Virus record (IMG/VR): IMGVR_UViG_3300007539_000077
Location: 1-34,522 of that record
Direction: 5' to 3' (one strand)
Length of the DNA: 34,522 bases
Origin: a virus
The position numbers were made by a program, and so were the translations under genes. Positions 25,992-32,215 of the stretch are shown here, piece by piece. Numbering within the stretch: position 1 is the stretch's first letter; each line of letters starts with the position of its first letter. The notes beneath the pieces were generated by a model. It ran no database searches, was not told the DNA's origin, and saw only the letters and a program-made list of their open reading frames with translations.

Positions 25992-26750
25992 TTATATTTC
26001 TGTTAACTGACCTGTTCGTAGGTATTCTTTGTACATTTCTTCAAACTGAGCTTTCATGATGTTCACAACTTTGGTAATGAACTGTGTCTTCATTCCCGTA
26101 CGTTCTCTAATTAAAATGTATAAAGCTTTCTTATTGAAGCTTTCCAAAGTAGCACGTAGTCTAAATAGTTCTAACACTGTGTCAGCAATCTGAATGTCAC
26201 GTTCATTGGTGAAATGTTTATTGAGATTTTTATCATACCAGGCAACCCATTGATCAATGAAATCTCTCAGATTCTCTTGATGTTCCGACAAATTCATTTC
26301 AGTGTCCAGATCACGTTCCATGTCAATTGCATCTGTAGTTGCTCGTGCTTTGAGTTTCTTATAATTGGAATTGTTCTGTATGATTAGATAGTTTCGGGCA
26401 ATGATAGTGAAATAGGAAAATGCCTTTCCTTTACCCTGCTGAAACTTTCCAATTTTCTCTGTCATGAATGCCACAACTTCTTTCTGCACATCTTCATAAG
26501 GAACATCAAAATATGTGAACTTGAAAGTGTGATATACATTCTCCACCAACTTATGAAATGGATAATTGATATATTCCTTGAAGATTCTATCTCGCTTATA
26601 TTTGTTTTCTTCTCCATTATAAGCATGAATCGCTTGTTCAGTTACAAAAGTGAAGTATTGTCGCTTATACTTTTTATTCTTAGAAAGTTCCAATTCTTTC
26701 TGACTGCCTTCAGTCCTATACCATTCATAAAATCTATCTACACTGCTCAT
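25992..26750 (-). CDS. 55: Late-transcription sigma factor, gp55-like
   Basis: A 252-residue protein related to T4 gp55, the small sigma factor that directs host RNA polymerase to late promoters together with the sliding clamp. The recognisable part is a sigma region 2-like helical core, residues about 60-130: YINYPFHKLVENVYHTFKF, DVPYEDVQKEVVAFM, GKGKAFSYFTIIARNYLIIQ and NNSNYKKLKAR. It is longer than T4 gp55 (185 residues), with extra helices at the C-terminus (residues 165-245). The start codon overlaps the upstream stop as TAATG. It directly precedes the first late-motif copy and the baseplate genes, which makes it the likely reader of that motif. Confidence 0.87.
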   Translation of the reverse strand: MSSVDRFYEWYRTEGSQKELELSKNKKYKRQYFTFVTEQAIHAYNGEENKYKRDRIFKEYINYPFHKLVENVYHTFKFTYFDVPYEDVQKEVVAFMTEKIGKFQQGKGKAFSYFTIIARNYLIIQNNSNYKKLKARATTDAIDMERDLDTEMNLSEHQENLRDFIDQWVAWYDKNLNKHFTNERDIQIADTVLELFRLRATLESFNKKALYILIRERTGMKTQFITKVVNIMKAQFEEMYKEYLRTGQLTEI

Positions 26751-27034
26751 TAAAACTTCCTATTAAGTTCTTCTATTATCAGTTTGATGTCTTTGAAAAT
26801 GAAACCAATTTCATCATCTGATTCAAATGATCCTATTCGGTCAATCTGTCGCATTTTAGAATAAGACTCATTTGACATCTTTTTGAGATCATTATAAAAT
26901 GTATAGTAATTGGTATTGGAATTTTCCAGATCTTCAATATACTCTTCAAGTTTTTCTTGTTTACGCATCTGATTCAAATTTAGTAGAATCGATGTTATTA
27001 ACAATGCTGATGTTGTGATTATTGCTGCTATCAT
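26750..27034 (-). CDS. Small membrane-anchored coiled-coil protein
   Basis: A 94-residue protein with one N-terminal hydrophobic segment (residues 2-19, IAAIITTSALLITSILLN) followed by a coiled-coil-like charged helix and a conserved-looking end, GSFESDDEIGFIFKDIKLII. No catalytic residues. It may be anchored in the inner membrane with its C-terminus in the cytoplasm. It lies three bases after the HD hydrolase and is coupled by TAATG to gp55. The same arrangement of a small one-helix protein near gp55 seems familiar from marine T4-like phages; function unknown. Confidence 0.75.
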   Translation of the reverse strand: MIAAIITTSALLITSILLNLNQMRKQEKLEEYIEDLENSNTNYYTFYNDLKKMSNESYSKMRQIDRIGSFESDDEIGFIFKDIKLIIEELNRKF

Positions 27035-27037
27035 AAT

Positions 27038-27790
27038 TTATCCAAATAGATCATTGAACATGTCTTTCGTGTTCATAGGTTTGTTAGATGATGAAATGCT
27101 GCTCTTACCCGTACGGGTTGATCGTTTAGGTATTGAAGCGGATGGCTTCTTGTCACGATATGCTTCATACTCTTTTCGAGATGCCATCATGTCTGCCTGA
27201 TGTAAGATCATCACCATATTGGTTTTCAGTTTGCTAGATTCTGATCTAGAAATGAAATACGGACGATTGCCTTCATCGTATAGACCATCATGAATACGAA
27301 TTGCCTGAAATTCATTCCATGTCATTTCGACGCCATATTTCTGTAACAACCAAATGCTCAGATCTGGAACCATGGTGAATGGATTGTTCTCATTGATCTT
27401 ATACATCCGACCTTGATTTTTTCTGTGCCATTCTGAGTCATTAGGTTGATAAATTTCTCCACCATCTCCAGGAAATCCAATTTTACCTAGATCATGGTGC
27501 ACGGCTGCAAACATCAATTCTTCTTTTGTGAAGCCATGCATGTCCATGCCAGCTTTATCATACACATCATATAGCATGTTTGCAAATTCCATGACACGTA
27601 ATATATGATCAACATATCCGCCTTCAAAGGCATTATGAAAATGTGATATAGATGACGCAGGTGCCAATGCCATGCGTTCGCCTAAGTCATCATAAAGTTT
27701 AGCTAAGGCATCTGCTCTGCCCGGAAACAGATCTTTTATCTGCGATTGAAACGTTTCCCAATTCTGATGTATTTGTTCTGCTGATAACAT
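27038..27790 (-). CDS. HD-domain phosphohydrolase
   Basis: A 250-residue HD-superfamily metal hydrolase. The metal ligands are present in order: EGGYVDH (His62), HHDLGK (His99, Asp100), IRIHDG (His167) and ILHQAD (Asp200). The N-terminal part of the domain (HFHNAFEGGYVDHILRVMEF) resembles HD proteins such as the exoribonuclease YhaM catalytic domain, but the OB-fold of YhaM is absent. Substrate could be RNA, a nucleotide or a signalling nucleotide. The C-terminal 40 residues are basic, Ser-rich and probably disordered, with a short helix MNTKDMFNDLFG at the end. It starts one base after the ClpP-like gene's stop and belongs to the unit leading to gp55. Confidence 0.85.
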   Translation of the reverse strand: MLSAEQIHQNWETFQSQIKDLFPGRADALAKLYDDLGERMALAPASSISHFHNAFEGGYVDHILRVMEFANMLYDVYDKAGMDMHGFTKEELMFAAVHHDLGKIGFPGDGGEIYQPNDSEWHRKNQGRMYKINENNPFTMVPDLSIWLLQKYGVEMTWNEFQAIRIHDGLYDEGNRPYFISRSESSKLKTNMVMILHQADMMASRKEYEAYRDKKPSASIPKRSTRTGKSSISSSNKPMNTKDMFNDLFG

Positions 27791-27791
27791 T

Positions 27792-28406
27792 TTAAATTAT
27801 TTGATCAATTAAACCATAAGATAACAATTGTTCAGAAGTTAAGAACATATCCGATTTCATATTCTCTCTCCAAAACTTTGCATCCATTTTTGTTTTTTCT
27901 GCTAAGATATCATAAATGGTATTTTCCATTACTTTGACATTTTCTAGAAATGCTGATATGTCGGACATCTTCCCTCCTAAGAAACTTGATGTCTGATGTA
28001 ACATTACCGTGCTACGTTTACTACACATTCTGGTACCAGTACCGCATGCTAATATGATAGCTGCGGCTGAGAATGCTTTACCACGACAGAGTGTATTCAC
28101 TTTCACATCCAATTGTTCAATGTAATCAATAATACCTAAAGTGGCATATACATCTCCGCCGGGCGAATCAATCAAAATGTTTACCGGTGCTTGTTTATCC
28201 GCTCGATGTTGAAGTAAACTACGCATTCGGATTATAAAATCTGTCACACTGCTGTCAGTGATTTCCTCATTCAGATATATAATAGAATCGTCATAATCTA
28301 ACAAGGTACCAAGCTGATAATTCAGTGATTCATATAAATGACCCATATCAGAATTAGATTCTTTCATAATTTTTGATGGGCCGGATTCTCCGTAGATATC
28401 TTTCAT
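27792..28406 (-). CDS. clpP: ClpP-like serine protease
   Basis: A 204-residue protein of the ClpP family with an intact catalytic triad: Ser113 in GKAFSAAAIIL, His137 in VMLHQTSS, and Asp186 in KSDMFLTSEQLLSYGLIDQ. The oxyanion/strand motif SPGGDVYATLGIIDYI (81-96) is also present. Length matches bacterial ClpP. The first ~30 residues differ from host-type ClpP, which may alter docking to an ATPase. No ClpX/ClpA partner is encoded in the window. It could exchange into host Clp complexes, process phage proteins, or act as a maturation protease; the gene lies between a zinc-type protein and an HD hydrolase rather than near head genes, so prohead protease is less likely. Confidence 0.92.
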   Translation of the reverse strand: MKDIYGESGPSKIMKESNSDMGHLYESLNYQLGTLLDYDDSIIYLNEEITDSSVTDFIIRMRSLLQHRADKQAPVNILIDSPGGDVYATLGIIDYIEQLDVKVNTLCRGKAFSAAAIILACGTGTRMCSKRSTVMLHQTSSFLGGKMSDISAFLENVKVMENTIYDILAEKTKMDAKFWRENMKSDMFLTSEQLLSYGLIDQII

Positions 28407-28441
28407 ATCTAATTATAAGAAAAAAATATCAACTATCAAAG

Positions 28442-28456
28442 AAAGCTTATAGCTTT
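28442..28456 (-). terminator. Short hairpin at a gene end, possible weak terminator
   Basis: On the minus strand AAAGCT-ATA-AGCTTT forms a 6-bp stem with a 3-base loop, spanning the stop codon of the Cys-rich gene and followed by CTTTGATAG. The T-run is poor, so attenuation or chance is possible. Confidence 0.25.
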
Positions 28457-28956
28457 TTCAACTTACGTTGAATTCGAGACACTTTTACGTGATGTGATTT
28501 AATATCTTTTTTTAACTTTGCCTTCTTCATTGCTCCTCTATGGAACGCTAATTGCTTTTGAAGTTCCAATTTCAACTCCGCCTTCTCTTTCTTTGACAAT
28601 TTCTTTTTGTTAGACGGTTTGATTACAGTAGGTTTCAATGTACCTTTAAGTTTTGGCTGTTCAACACCTTTATGAAATACATTACCTTCTTTATCAACAA
28701 ATTCTTTCATAAACTGCCAGCCCCGAGGACGTCCTGATGACACATATCCTTTATTAATCTTTGGTTGTGGCACTGTCTTCATTGTACATTTGTAACATAG
28801 AATTGAAGTGGTATCGCCTGATACGACTGAATACCTATTACACCGATCTTCGTTCATCAGATGTGGCCATGACCAATGTGTTTTATCAGCTATGCTATTA
28901 CGGCATATCATATACCGTTCGCCATCAATAATTTTAGTTTTGAACTTTAATTTCAT
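28447..28956 (-). CDS. Cys-rich, basic protein with AT-hook-like motif
   Basis: About 169 residues from the ATG at 28956 (MKLKFKTKI); the frame extends six codons further to a TTG inside the previous gene, which I reject. The N-terminal half has cysteines in YMICRN, EDRCNR and ILCYKCT, a plausible zinc-binding set. This is followed by SGRPRGWQFMKEFV, whose GRPRG resembles an AT-hook, and DKEGNVFHKGVEQPKLKGTL. The last 60 residues are a Lys-rich coiled coil (KKLSKKEKAELKLELQKQL...). The composition suggests DNA or RNA binding, perhaps transcription or nucleoid interaction. I know no functional assignment for the family. Confidence 0.72.
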   Translation of the reverse strand: MKLKFKTKIIDGERYMICRNSIADKTHWSWPHLMNEDRCNRYSVVSGDTTSILCYKCTMKTVPQPKINKGYVSSGRPRGWQFMKEFVDKEGNVFHKGVEQPKLKGTLKPTVIKPSNKKKLSKKEKAELKLELQKQLAFHRGAMKKAKLKKDIKSHHVKVSRIQRKLKKL

Positions 28957-28964
28957 ACATTTGT

Positions 28965-29990
28965 TTAATACCAATAACCGCCCGATCTCCTACGTGGTTT
29001 TGGAGCCGGCTTTTCAATCTCTTTCTGTTCTTCTGTTTCTTTTTTAGTATCATCTTCATAATGAAGACCTGTGTTACCATTCTGCCCAATGATGTCCATT
29101 CTCTTTTCAACAACATCTATATTAGGTAAATCATCCACATCTGCTTCTATCTCTACTGGTTCTATAACGTTCTTATTTGGTGTAGTCTCTGTTACGTTAT
29201 TATTTGAACTAGGCTTACTAAAGGCTATTTCAAATGAGCGGTTAGCGGCTATTACGAGCGAGATTGCCAACGGGTCAAATACAAATACAATAATGAGCAG
29301 AAGTATGTTCACTACCTGAGCCATTGGCTTTCCGGTTATTTCTGATATGTATTTCAATGGCCCTAATTCAGCTGCGACATCAGAATCAATCTCAACATCA
29401 AATCGATCTGTTTCCAAAGTCAGAATGGCAGAATCTAGATCAGATATCTCACTTGTAAGTCTGATATAATCTGAATTTGCTATTTCTAATTGATTTGATA
29501 ATAGTTCTCTCTGATCTCCCGCGCCATCTCTGTCTACCCAACTGTATTCGATGTTATTGATACCTTCATTTAGTTGAGCAATACGATCTTCAATACCAGT
29601 TAATGATTCTGATTTGAGATCTTTCTGTTTCTGAAAAGTCTCAATACGATTATCTATCAATGCTATCTCTTTGTCAACCATTGACGAGGCATTTGCTGTT
29701 TCCTGATATGCGGCAGATAAGAAACCATAGATACCCATGGAAGTTATCATTATTAGAACAAGCGTTGCTATGGTAAGATACGCTCGCAACAATATACTCA
29801 ACTTCTTCCAATACTGATGTAATAATGTTGCTATGATCAGCTTAGAAGCTTCCAGAGTACCAGCCATGATGATCACAGCTGTGGCAGCTCCTGCAAATAG
29901 TTTAGATAAACCAAATACTGAAAAGAATGCAGCAGAGCCTGAAATAGACAGCGCTGATATGGCAATCAGAAATGGTAATAGTTTTTTCAT
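28965..29990 (-). CDS. Integral membrane protein with periplasm-sized coiled coil
   Basis: A 341-residue protein. Four hydrophobic segments are visible at about residues 4-23, 32-54, 70-92 and 225-249. Between the third and fourth lies a coiled coil (about 100-195: MVDKEIALIDNRIETFQKQK..., YIRLTSEISDLDSAILTLE). The C-terminal ~85 residues form an acidic, then Pro/Arg-rich cytoplasmic tail ending PKPRRRSGGYWY. The pattern SVFGLSKLFAG/MAGTLEASKL and the helix ending VFDPLAISLVIAAN look familiar from marine T4-like phages, without known function. The start is four bases after the 57-residue gene. It may alter the host envelope or tether a phage complex to the membrane; this is inference. Confidence 0.78.
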   Translation of the reverse strand: MKKLLPFLIAISALSISGSAAFFSVFGLSKLFAGAATAVIIMAGTLEASKLIIATLLHQYWKKLSILLRAYLTIATLVLIMITSMGIYGFLSAAYQETANASSMVDKEIALIDNRIETFQKQKDLKSESLTGIEDRIAQLNEGINNIEYSWVDRDGAGDQRELLSNQLEIANSDYIRLTSEISDLDSAILTLETDRFDVEIDSDVAAELGPLKYISEITGKPMAQVVNILLLIIVFVFDPLAISLVIAANRSFEIAFSKPSSNNNVTETTPNKNVIEPVEIEADVDDLPNIDVVEKRMDIIGQNGNTGLHYEDDTKKETEEQKEIEKPAPKPRRRSGGYWY

Positions 29991-29991
29991 A

Positions 29992-30165
29992 TTAGCTTGC
30001 AGTGACGCGATCAGTTACAAACTGTAACCTACGTCTGATTTCTTTGAGCCTGGATATTGCTTCTGCACGATCAATAGGCATGTTACGTTCCACAGTTTGT
30101 TGTAAAATCATAACCATGTTATCAGCTTCATCAAGCCGTCTTAGTGTGTTTTCTCTGTCTTTCAT
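29992..30165 (-). CDS. Small helical protein (57 residues)
   Basis: A short gene beginning MKDRENTLRRLDEADNMVMI and ending RLQFVTDRVTAS before TAA. Its ATG overlaps the UvsE stop codon as TAATG, and its stop is one base before the next gene's ATG; this tight packing supports a real gene. The protein is predicted to be two amphipathic helices rich in Arg, Glu and Leu, with ERNMPIDRAEAISRLKEI in the middle. I do not recognise a function. A late-promoter-like motif lies 25 bases upstream within the uvsE coding end, so this gene and the membrane protein could be expressed late independently of uvsE. Confidence 0.72.
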   Translation of the reverse strand: MKDRENTLRRLDEADNMVMILQQTVERNMPIDRAEAISRLKEIRRRLQFVTDRVTAS

Positions 30166-31199
30166 TATAAAACTCTTTTTTCGCTTTTAGGATAAATATG
30201 TCTGTAATGGAGAATGGCTAACTCTTTTGCCTTAGCTTCCACCACAATATCAAAGTCCATACCATATGTACGGATTTCATCATAGATGTAATCAGAATGT
30301 GCTTGTTTTCTAATCTTATCAATGTTATGTTTTATTTTTGCCAATTCAGGCCACTCTTGAACTTCATTCAGACTCAATCCTTGTTTCTGAATCATTTCTT
30401 CGAAGTCTCTTTGTTTCTCGTGAGTCCGGCATTCACTGTAATGAGTACACTGACGTACATCTGAAGGCCACGTATCAGCTGCCATTTGCAATGCTTCATA
30501 TTCATCAAGACCATCCGGATGAAACATATGATGATGATAATCAAATGTGATAGGCATGCCTACAACACGATGAAACAAATTATACAACATACGCACACTG
30601 TACATACTACTTTTATCATCATTTTCAATAACCAATCTCGCTCTACAAGCATCTGACAAACGATTGTAACCTTCAATCCATCTTACTGCAGTACCTTCAT
30701 GATTGCCATAAGCACCTCCAATATGAATATTGATCTTGTTTTCATGAGACGGTTCAAAGCCCATCAGATCAAATACTTCGGAATGTCTTTCGAGACTTGT
30801 AATACTTCTTTCTACTACATCTTGATTAGGCGAACCTAGAACGTGAAATGGGCCTGGATGTGTCGTGAGACGATGGCCATGCTCTCGAGCATACTCTCCG
30901 GCCTTGAACAAAGCTTCTGATAGTTCATCATACTGCGGGAGATCTGTTAGTTCAAAATGATCATGCCATGGCACAATTTCAGAACCGACTCGAAACAAAC
31001 GAATTCTATGCTCTTCATTCCATTTCAGATAATCAAGCAGATCTTTTGCGTTAGCAACAGACAGTTCGCCTACTTTATGCAAATCCCAAGTTGGCTGCCA
31101 AGATGCTTTTCGTAACGTCCTAGAAGTTGTAACACGACCACCTAATTTCTTTGGGCGGGACGTTAATGTCATGTTAACACAGGCATAGCCTAATCTCAT
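30165..31199 (-). CDS. uvsE: UV damage endonuclease (UvsE/UVDE)
   Basis: A 344-residue UVDE-family TIM-barrel endonuclease, which nicks DNA 5' of UV photoproducts to start excision repair. The N-terminus MRLGYACVNMTL is characteristic. Metal-ligand motifs appear in order: TTHPGPFHVLGSPN (His114), INIHIGGAYG (His159), LVIENDD (Glu192), ITFDYHHHMFHP (Asp220, His222-224) and CTHYSE (His253). It is an alternative to the T4 pyrimidine-dimer glycosylase DenV. A Bacteroidota-type promoter lies just upstream, after the hsp20 terminator, so it probably begins its own unit and is expressed early. Its stop overlaps the next ATG (TAATG). Confidence 0.93.
   Translation of the reverse strand: MRLGYACVNMTLTSRPKKLGGRVTTSRTLRKASWQPTWDLHKVGELSVANAKDLLDYLKWNEEHRIRLFRVGSEIVPWHDHFELTDLPQYDELSEALFKAGEYAREHGHRLTTHPGPFHVLGSPNQDVVERSITSLERHSEVFDLMGFEPSHENKINIHIGGAYGNHEGTAVRWIEGYNRLSDACRARLVIENDDKSSMYSVRMLYNLFHRVVGMPITFDYHHHMFHPDGLDEYEALQMAADTWPSDVRQCTHYSECRTHEKQRDFEEMIQKQGLSLNEVQEWPELAKIKHNIDKIRKQAHSDYIYDEIRTYGMDFDIVVEAKAKELAILHYRHIYPKSEKRVL
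30191..30200 (-). promoter_or_regulatory. Late-promoter-like motif (CATATTTATC)
   Basis: Nine of ten bases match the recurrent motif. It lies inside the last codons of uvsE, 25 bases before the ATG of the 57-residue gene. Because it is within coding sequence, chance is more likely here than for the intergenic copies. Confidence 0.35.
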
Positions 31200-31216
31200 A
31201 CTTTCTAATTATAAAT

Positions 31217-31248
31217 TAAAGATAAGAACTATTTCTCGTAATACCAAA
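31217..31248 (-). promoter_or_regulatory. Bacteroidota-type promoter upstream of uvsE
   Basis: On the minus strand TTTG (31248-31245) is followed after exactly 20 bases by TATCTTTA (31224-31217), matching 7 of 8 bases of the Bacteroidota -7 element TAnnTTTG with its -33 TTTG at standard spacing. It sits between the hsp20 terminator and the UvsE ATG, leaving a leader of about a dozen bases. Confidence 0.5.
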
Positions 31249-31262
31249 TCTAAATGAAAAAA

Positions 31263-31278
31263 AGATTGACTGCGGACC
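31263..31278. repeat. Inverted repeat arm (downstream of hsp20)
   Basis: The plus strand reads AGATTGACTGCGGACC. The minus strand at 31755-31738 reads AGATTGGTACTGCGGACC, identical apart from a 2-base insertion. The two arms enclose the hsp20 gene at a distance of about 460 bases. Confidence 0.7.
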
Positions 31279-31283
31279 AATCT
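31263..31283 (-). terminator. Rho-independent terminator after hsp20
   Basis: On the minus strand AGATTG-GTCCGCAGT-CAATCT forms a 6-bp stem extendable by G-U pairs, followed by seven T (31263-31257). It starts four bases after the Hsp20 stop codon. The same sequence is also one arm of an inverted repeat whose other arm lies upstream of hsp20. Confidence 0.75.
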
Positions 31284-31287
31284 CATT

Positions 31288-31689
31288 TTAGCTGATAGAA
31301 ACTTTTTTTGTAGCCTGTTCCTTAGTGTAAGGAACTTTGATGCATAATAACCCTTTGTCTAATTTGGCATCTATCTTTTCCAAATCAAACTTTCTTGCAA
31401 GCCTCCAACCTAAGTCAAAGTTTCTGCGAGCAATACCCTTATGGATATACTCATGTGCAGGTCGATTATCTTTACGGTATGCAACTCGCAAAGTATCTCC
31501 TTGGGTCTGTAACTCCAAGTCCTGCTTGTCAACACCAACTGCTGCAATTTCAATCTGCAGACCATCGTCTGTTTCTGAAATGTCAACTGGATGCTGAACC
31601 TTACTGTTTAATGCTGTTCTGAACTCTGTTCCGTTGTCGAAAAAATTGCGGAACATCAAATCGAATGGATGTAAATCTAATGTACTCAT
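31288..31689 (-). CDS. hsp20: Small heat-shock protein Hsp20
   Basis: A 133-residue alpha-crystallin-type chaperone, an ATP-independent holdase that keeps unfolding proteins soluble. The alpha-crystallin domain spans about residues 32-120: HPVDISETDDGLQIEIAAVG, DKQDLELQTQGDTLRVAYR, then RRNFDLGWRL and the family's G-x-L signature in DKGLLCIKVPY. The C-terminal KKVSIS supplies a V-x-I oligomerisation motif. The N-terminal arm (LDLHPFDLMFRNFFDNG) is short. The start is preceded by a perfect AAGGAG with seven-base spacing, the strongest in the window. Terminator-like hairpins lie on both sides, so it looks like an independently expressed cassette. Similar genes are common in marine T4-like phages. 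Confidence 0.95.
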   Translation of the reverse strand: MSTLDLHPFDLMFRNFFDNGTEFRTALNSKVQHPVDISETDDGLQIEIAAVGVDKQDLELQTQGDTLRVAYRKDNRPAHEYIHKGIARRNFDLGWRLARKFDLEKIDAKLDKGLLCIKVPYTKEQATKKVSIS

Positions 31690-31732
31690 AATAAATCTCC
31701 TTAGATGATTTAAAAATTAAAAAAAACAAAAA

Positions 31733-31755
31733 AGAAAGGTCCGCAGTACCAATCT
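31733..31755 (-). terminator. Terminator-like hairpin upstream of hsp20
   Basis: On the minus strand AGA-TT-GGT-ACTGCGG-ACC-TT-TCT gives a 3+3 bp stem with a 2x2 internal loop, followed by TTTTTTGTTTTTTTT. It could end transcription from the upstream unit before hsp20. The stem is weak; the long T-rich run supports it. Confidence 0.45.
31738..31755. repeat. Inverted repeat arm (upstream of hsp20)
   Basis: Partner of the arm at 31263-31278: 16 matching positions with one 2-base insertion (GT). In an RNA spanning hsp20 this segment could base-pair with the terminator region. Confidence 0.7.
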
Positions 31756-31770
31756 ATTTCTAATATATAT

Positions 31771-32190
31771 CTAGTTCATGGAAATTGGACCTCCATGTCC
31801 TATTATTTTATATGCTCTGAAAAAACGCATTGGATCATATTCTGATTTCTTTTTGTCTCGCAATCTGCTAAGTACTATTCCATCAAAACACATCTTGTTA
31901 ACATATCTCCTAATCAATTTTAAACTATCTGAATTGAGATAAAGTTCATCACCATGCATGCTAATGCCCAATATCTGATCTTCAATTTTGATAGCTGAAA
32001 TGATCAGCGGTTCCATACTTGATGTGGCAACTTCGTCAATGAATTCTTCTTCATCGACACTAAGATGTTTTTCCACAGCATATGCCACATCATTTTTCAA
32101 TAAGTCGTATACAAATTCTATCTTATTTTGTATAGACAACTTCATATGAAAATAAAGAAAATCTTCTATGTATATAGCGTCTTTCTGCAT
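31771..32190 (-). CDS. Uncharacterised protein (139 residues)
   Basis: I do not recognise this protein. It opens with helical segments (MQKDAIYIEDFLYFHMKLSI, KIEFVYDLLKNDVAYAVEKH), has an acidic middle and ends SEYDPMRFFRAYKIIGHGGP. No metal or catalytic motif is clear. The late-type motif lies only four bases before the ATG; if that is a true promoter the mRNA would be leaderless or translation would start at the in-frame ATG at 32145 (MKLSIQ). The gene is the last before the hsp20 cassette, whose upstream hairpin could terminate this unit. Confidence 0.65.
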   Translation of the reverse strand: MQKDAIYIEDFLYFHMKLSIQNKIEFVYDLLKNDVAYAVEKHLSVDEEEFIDEVATSSMEPLIISAIKIEDQILGISMHGDELYLNSDSLKLIRRYVNKMCFDGIVLSRLRDKKKSEYDPMRFFRAYKIIGHGGPISMN

Positions 32191-32194
32191 TTAA

Positions 32195-32204
32195 TATAAA
32201 TATG
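32195..32204 (-). promoter_or_regulatory. Late-promoter-like motif (CATATTTATA)
   Basis: Exact copy of the motif on the coding strand in the 25-base gap between two small genes, four bases before the ATG at 32190. This extreme proximity is odd for a promoter and is discussed as a finding. Confidence 0.45.
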
Positions 32205-32215
32205 TAAACACTCTG

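Noticed and set aside
28410-28440. TTTG-N19-TATAATTA before the ClpP-like gene as a Bacteroidota promoter
   Set aside because: The -7 element matches poorly and the predicted start would fall on the ATG itself; not strong enough to list.
28957-28974. TTG start six codons upstream for the Cys-rich protein
   Set aside because: It lies within the previous gene; the ATG at 28956 follows that gene's stop by a few bases and gives a typical start.
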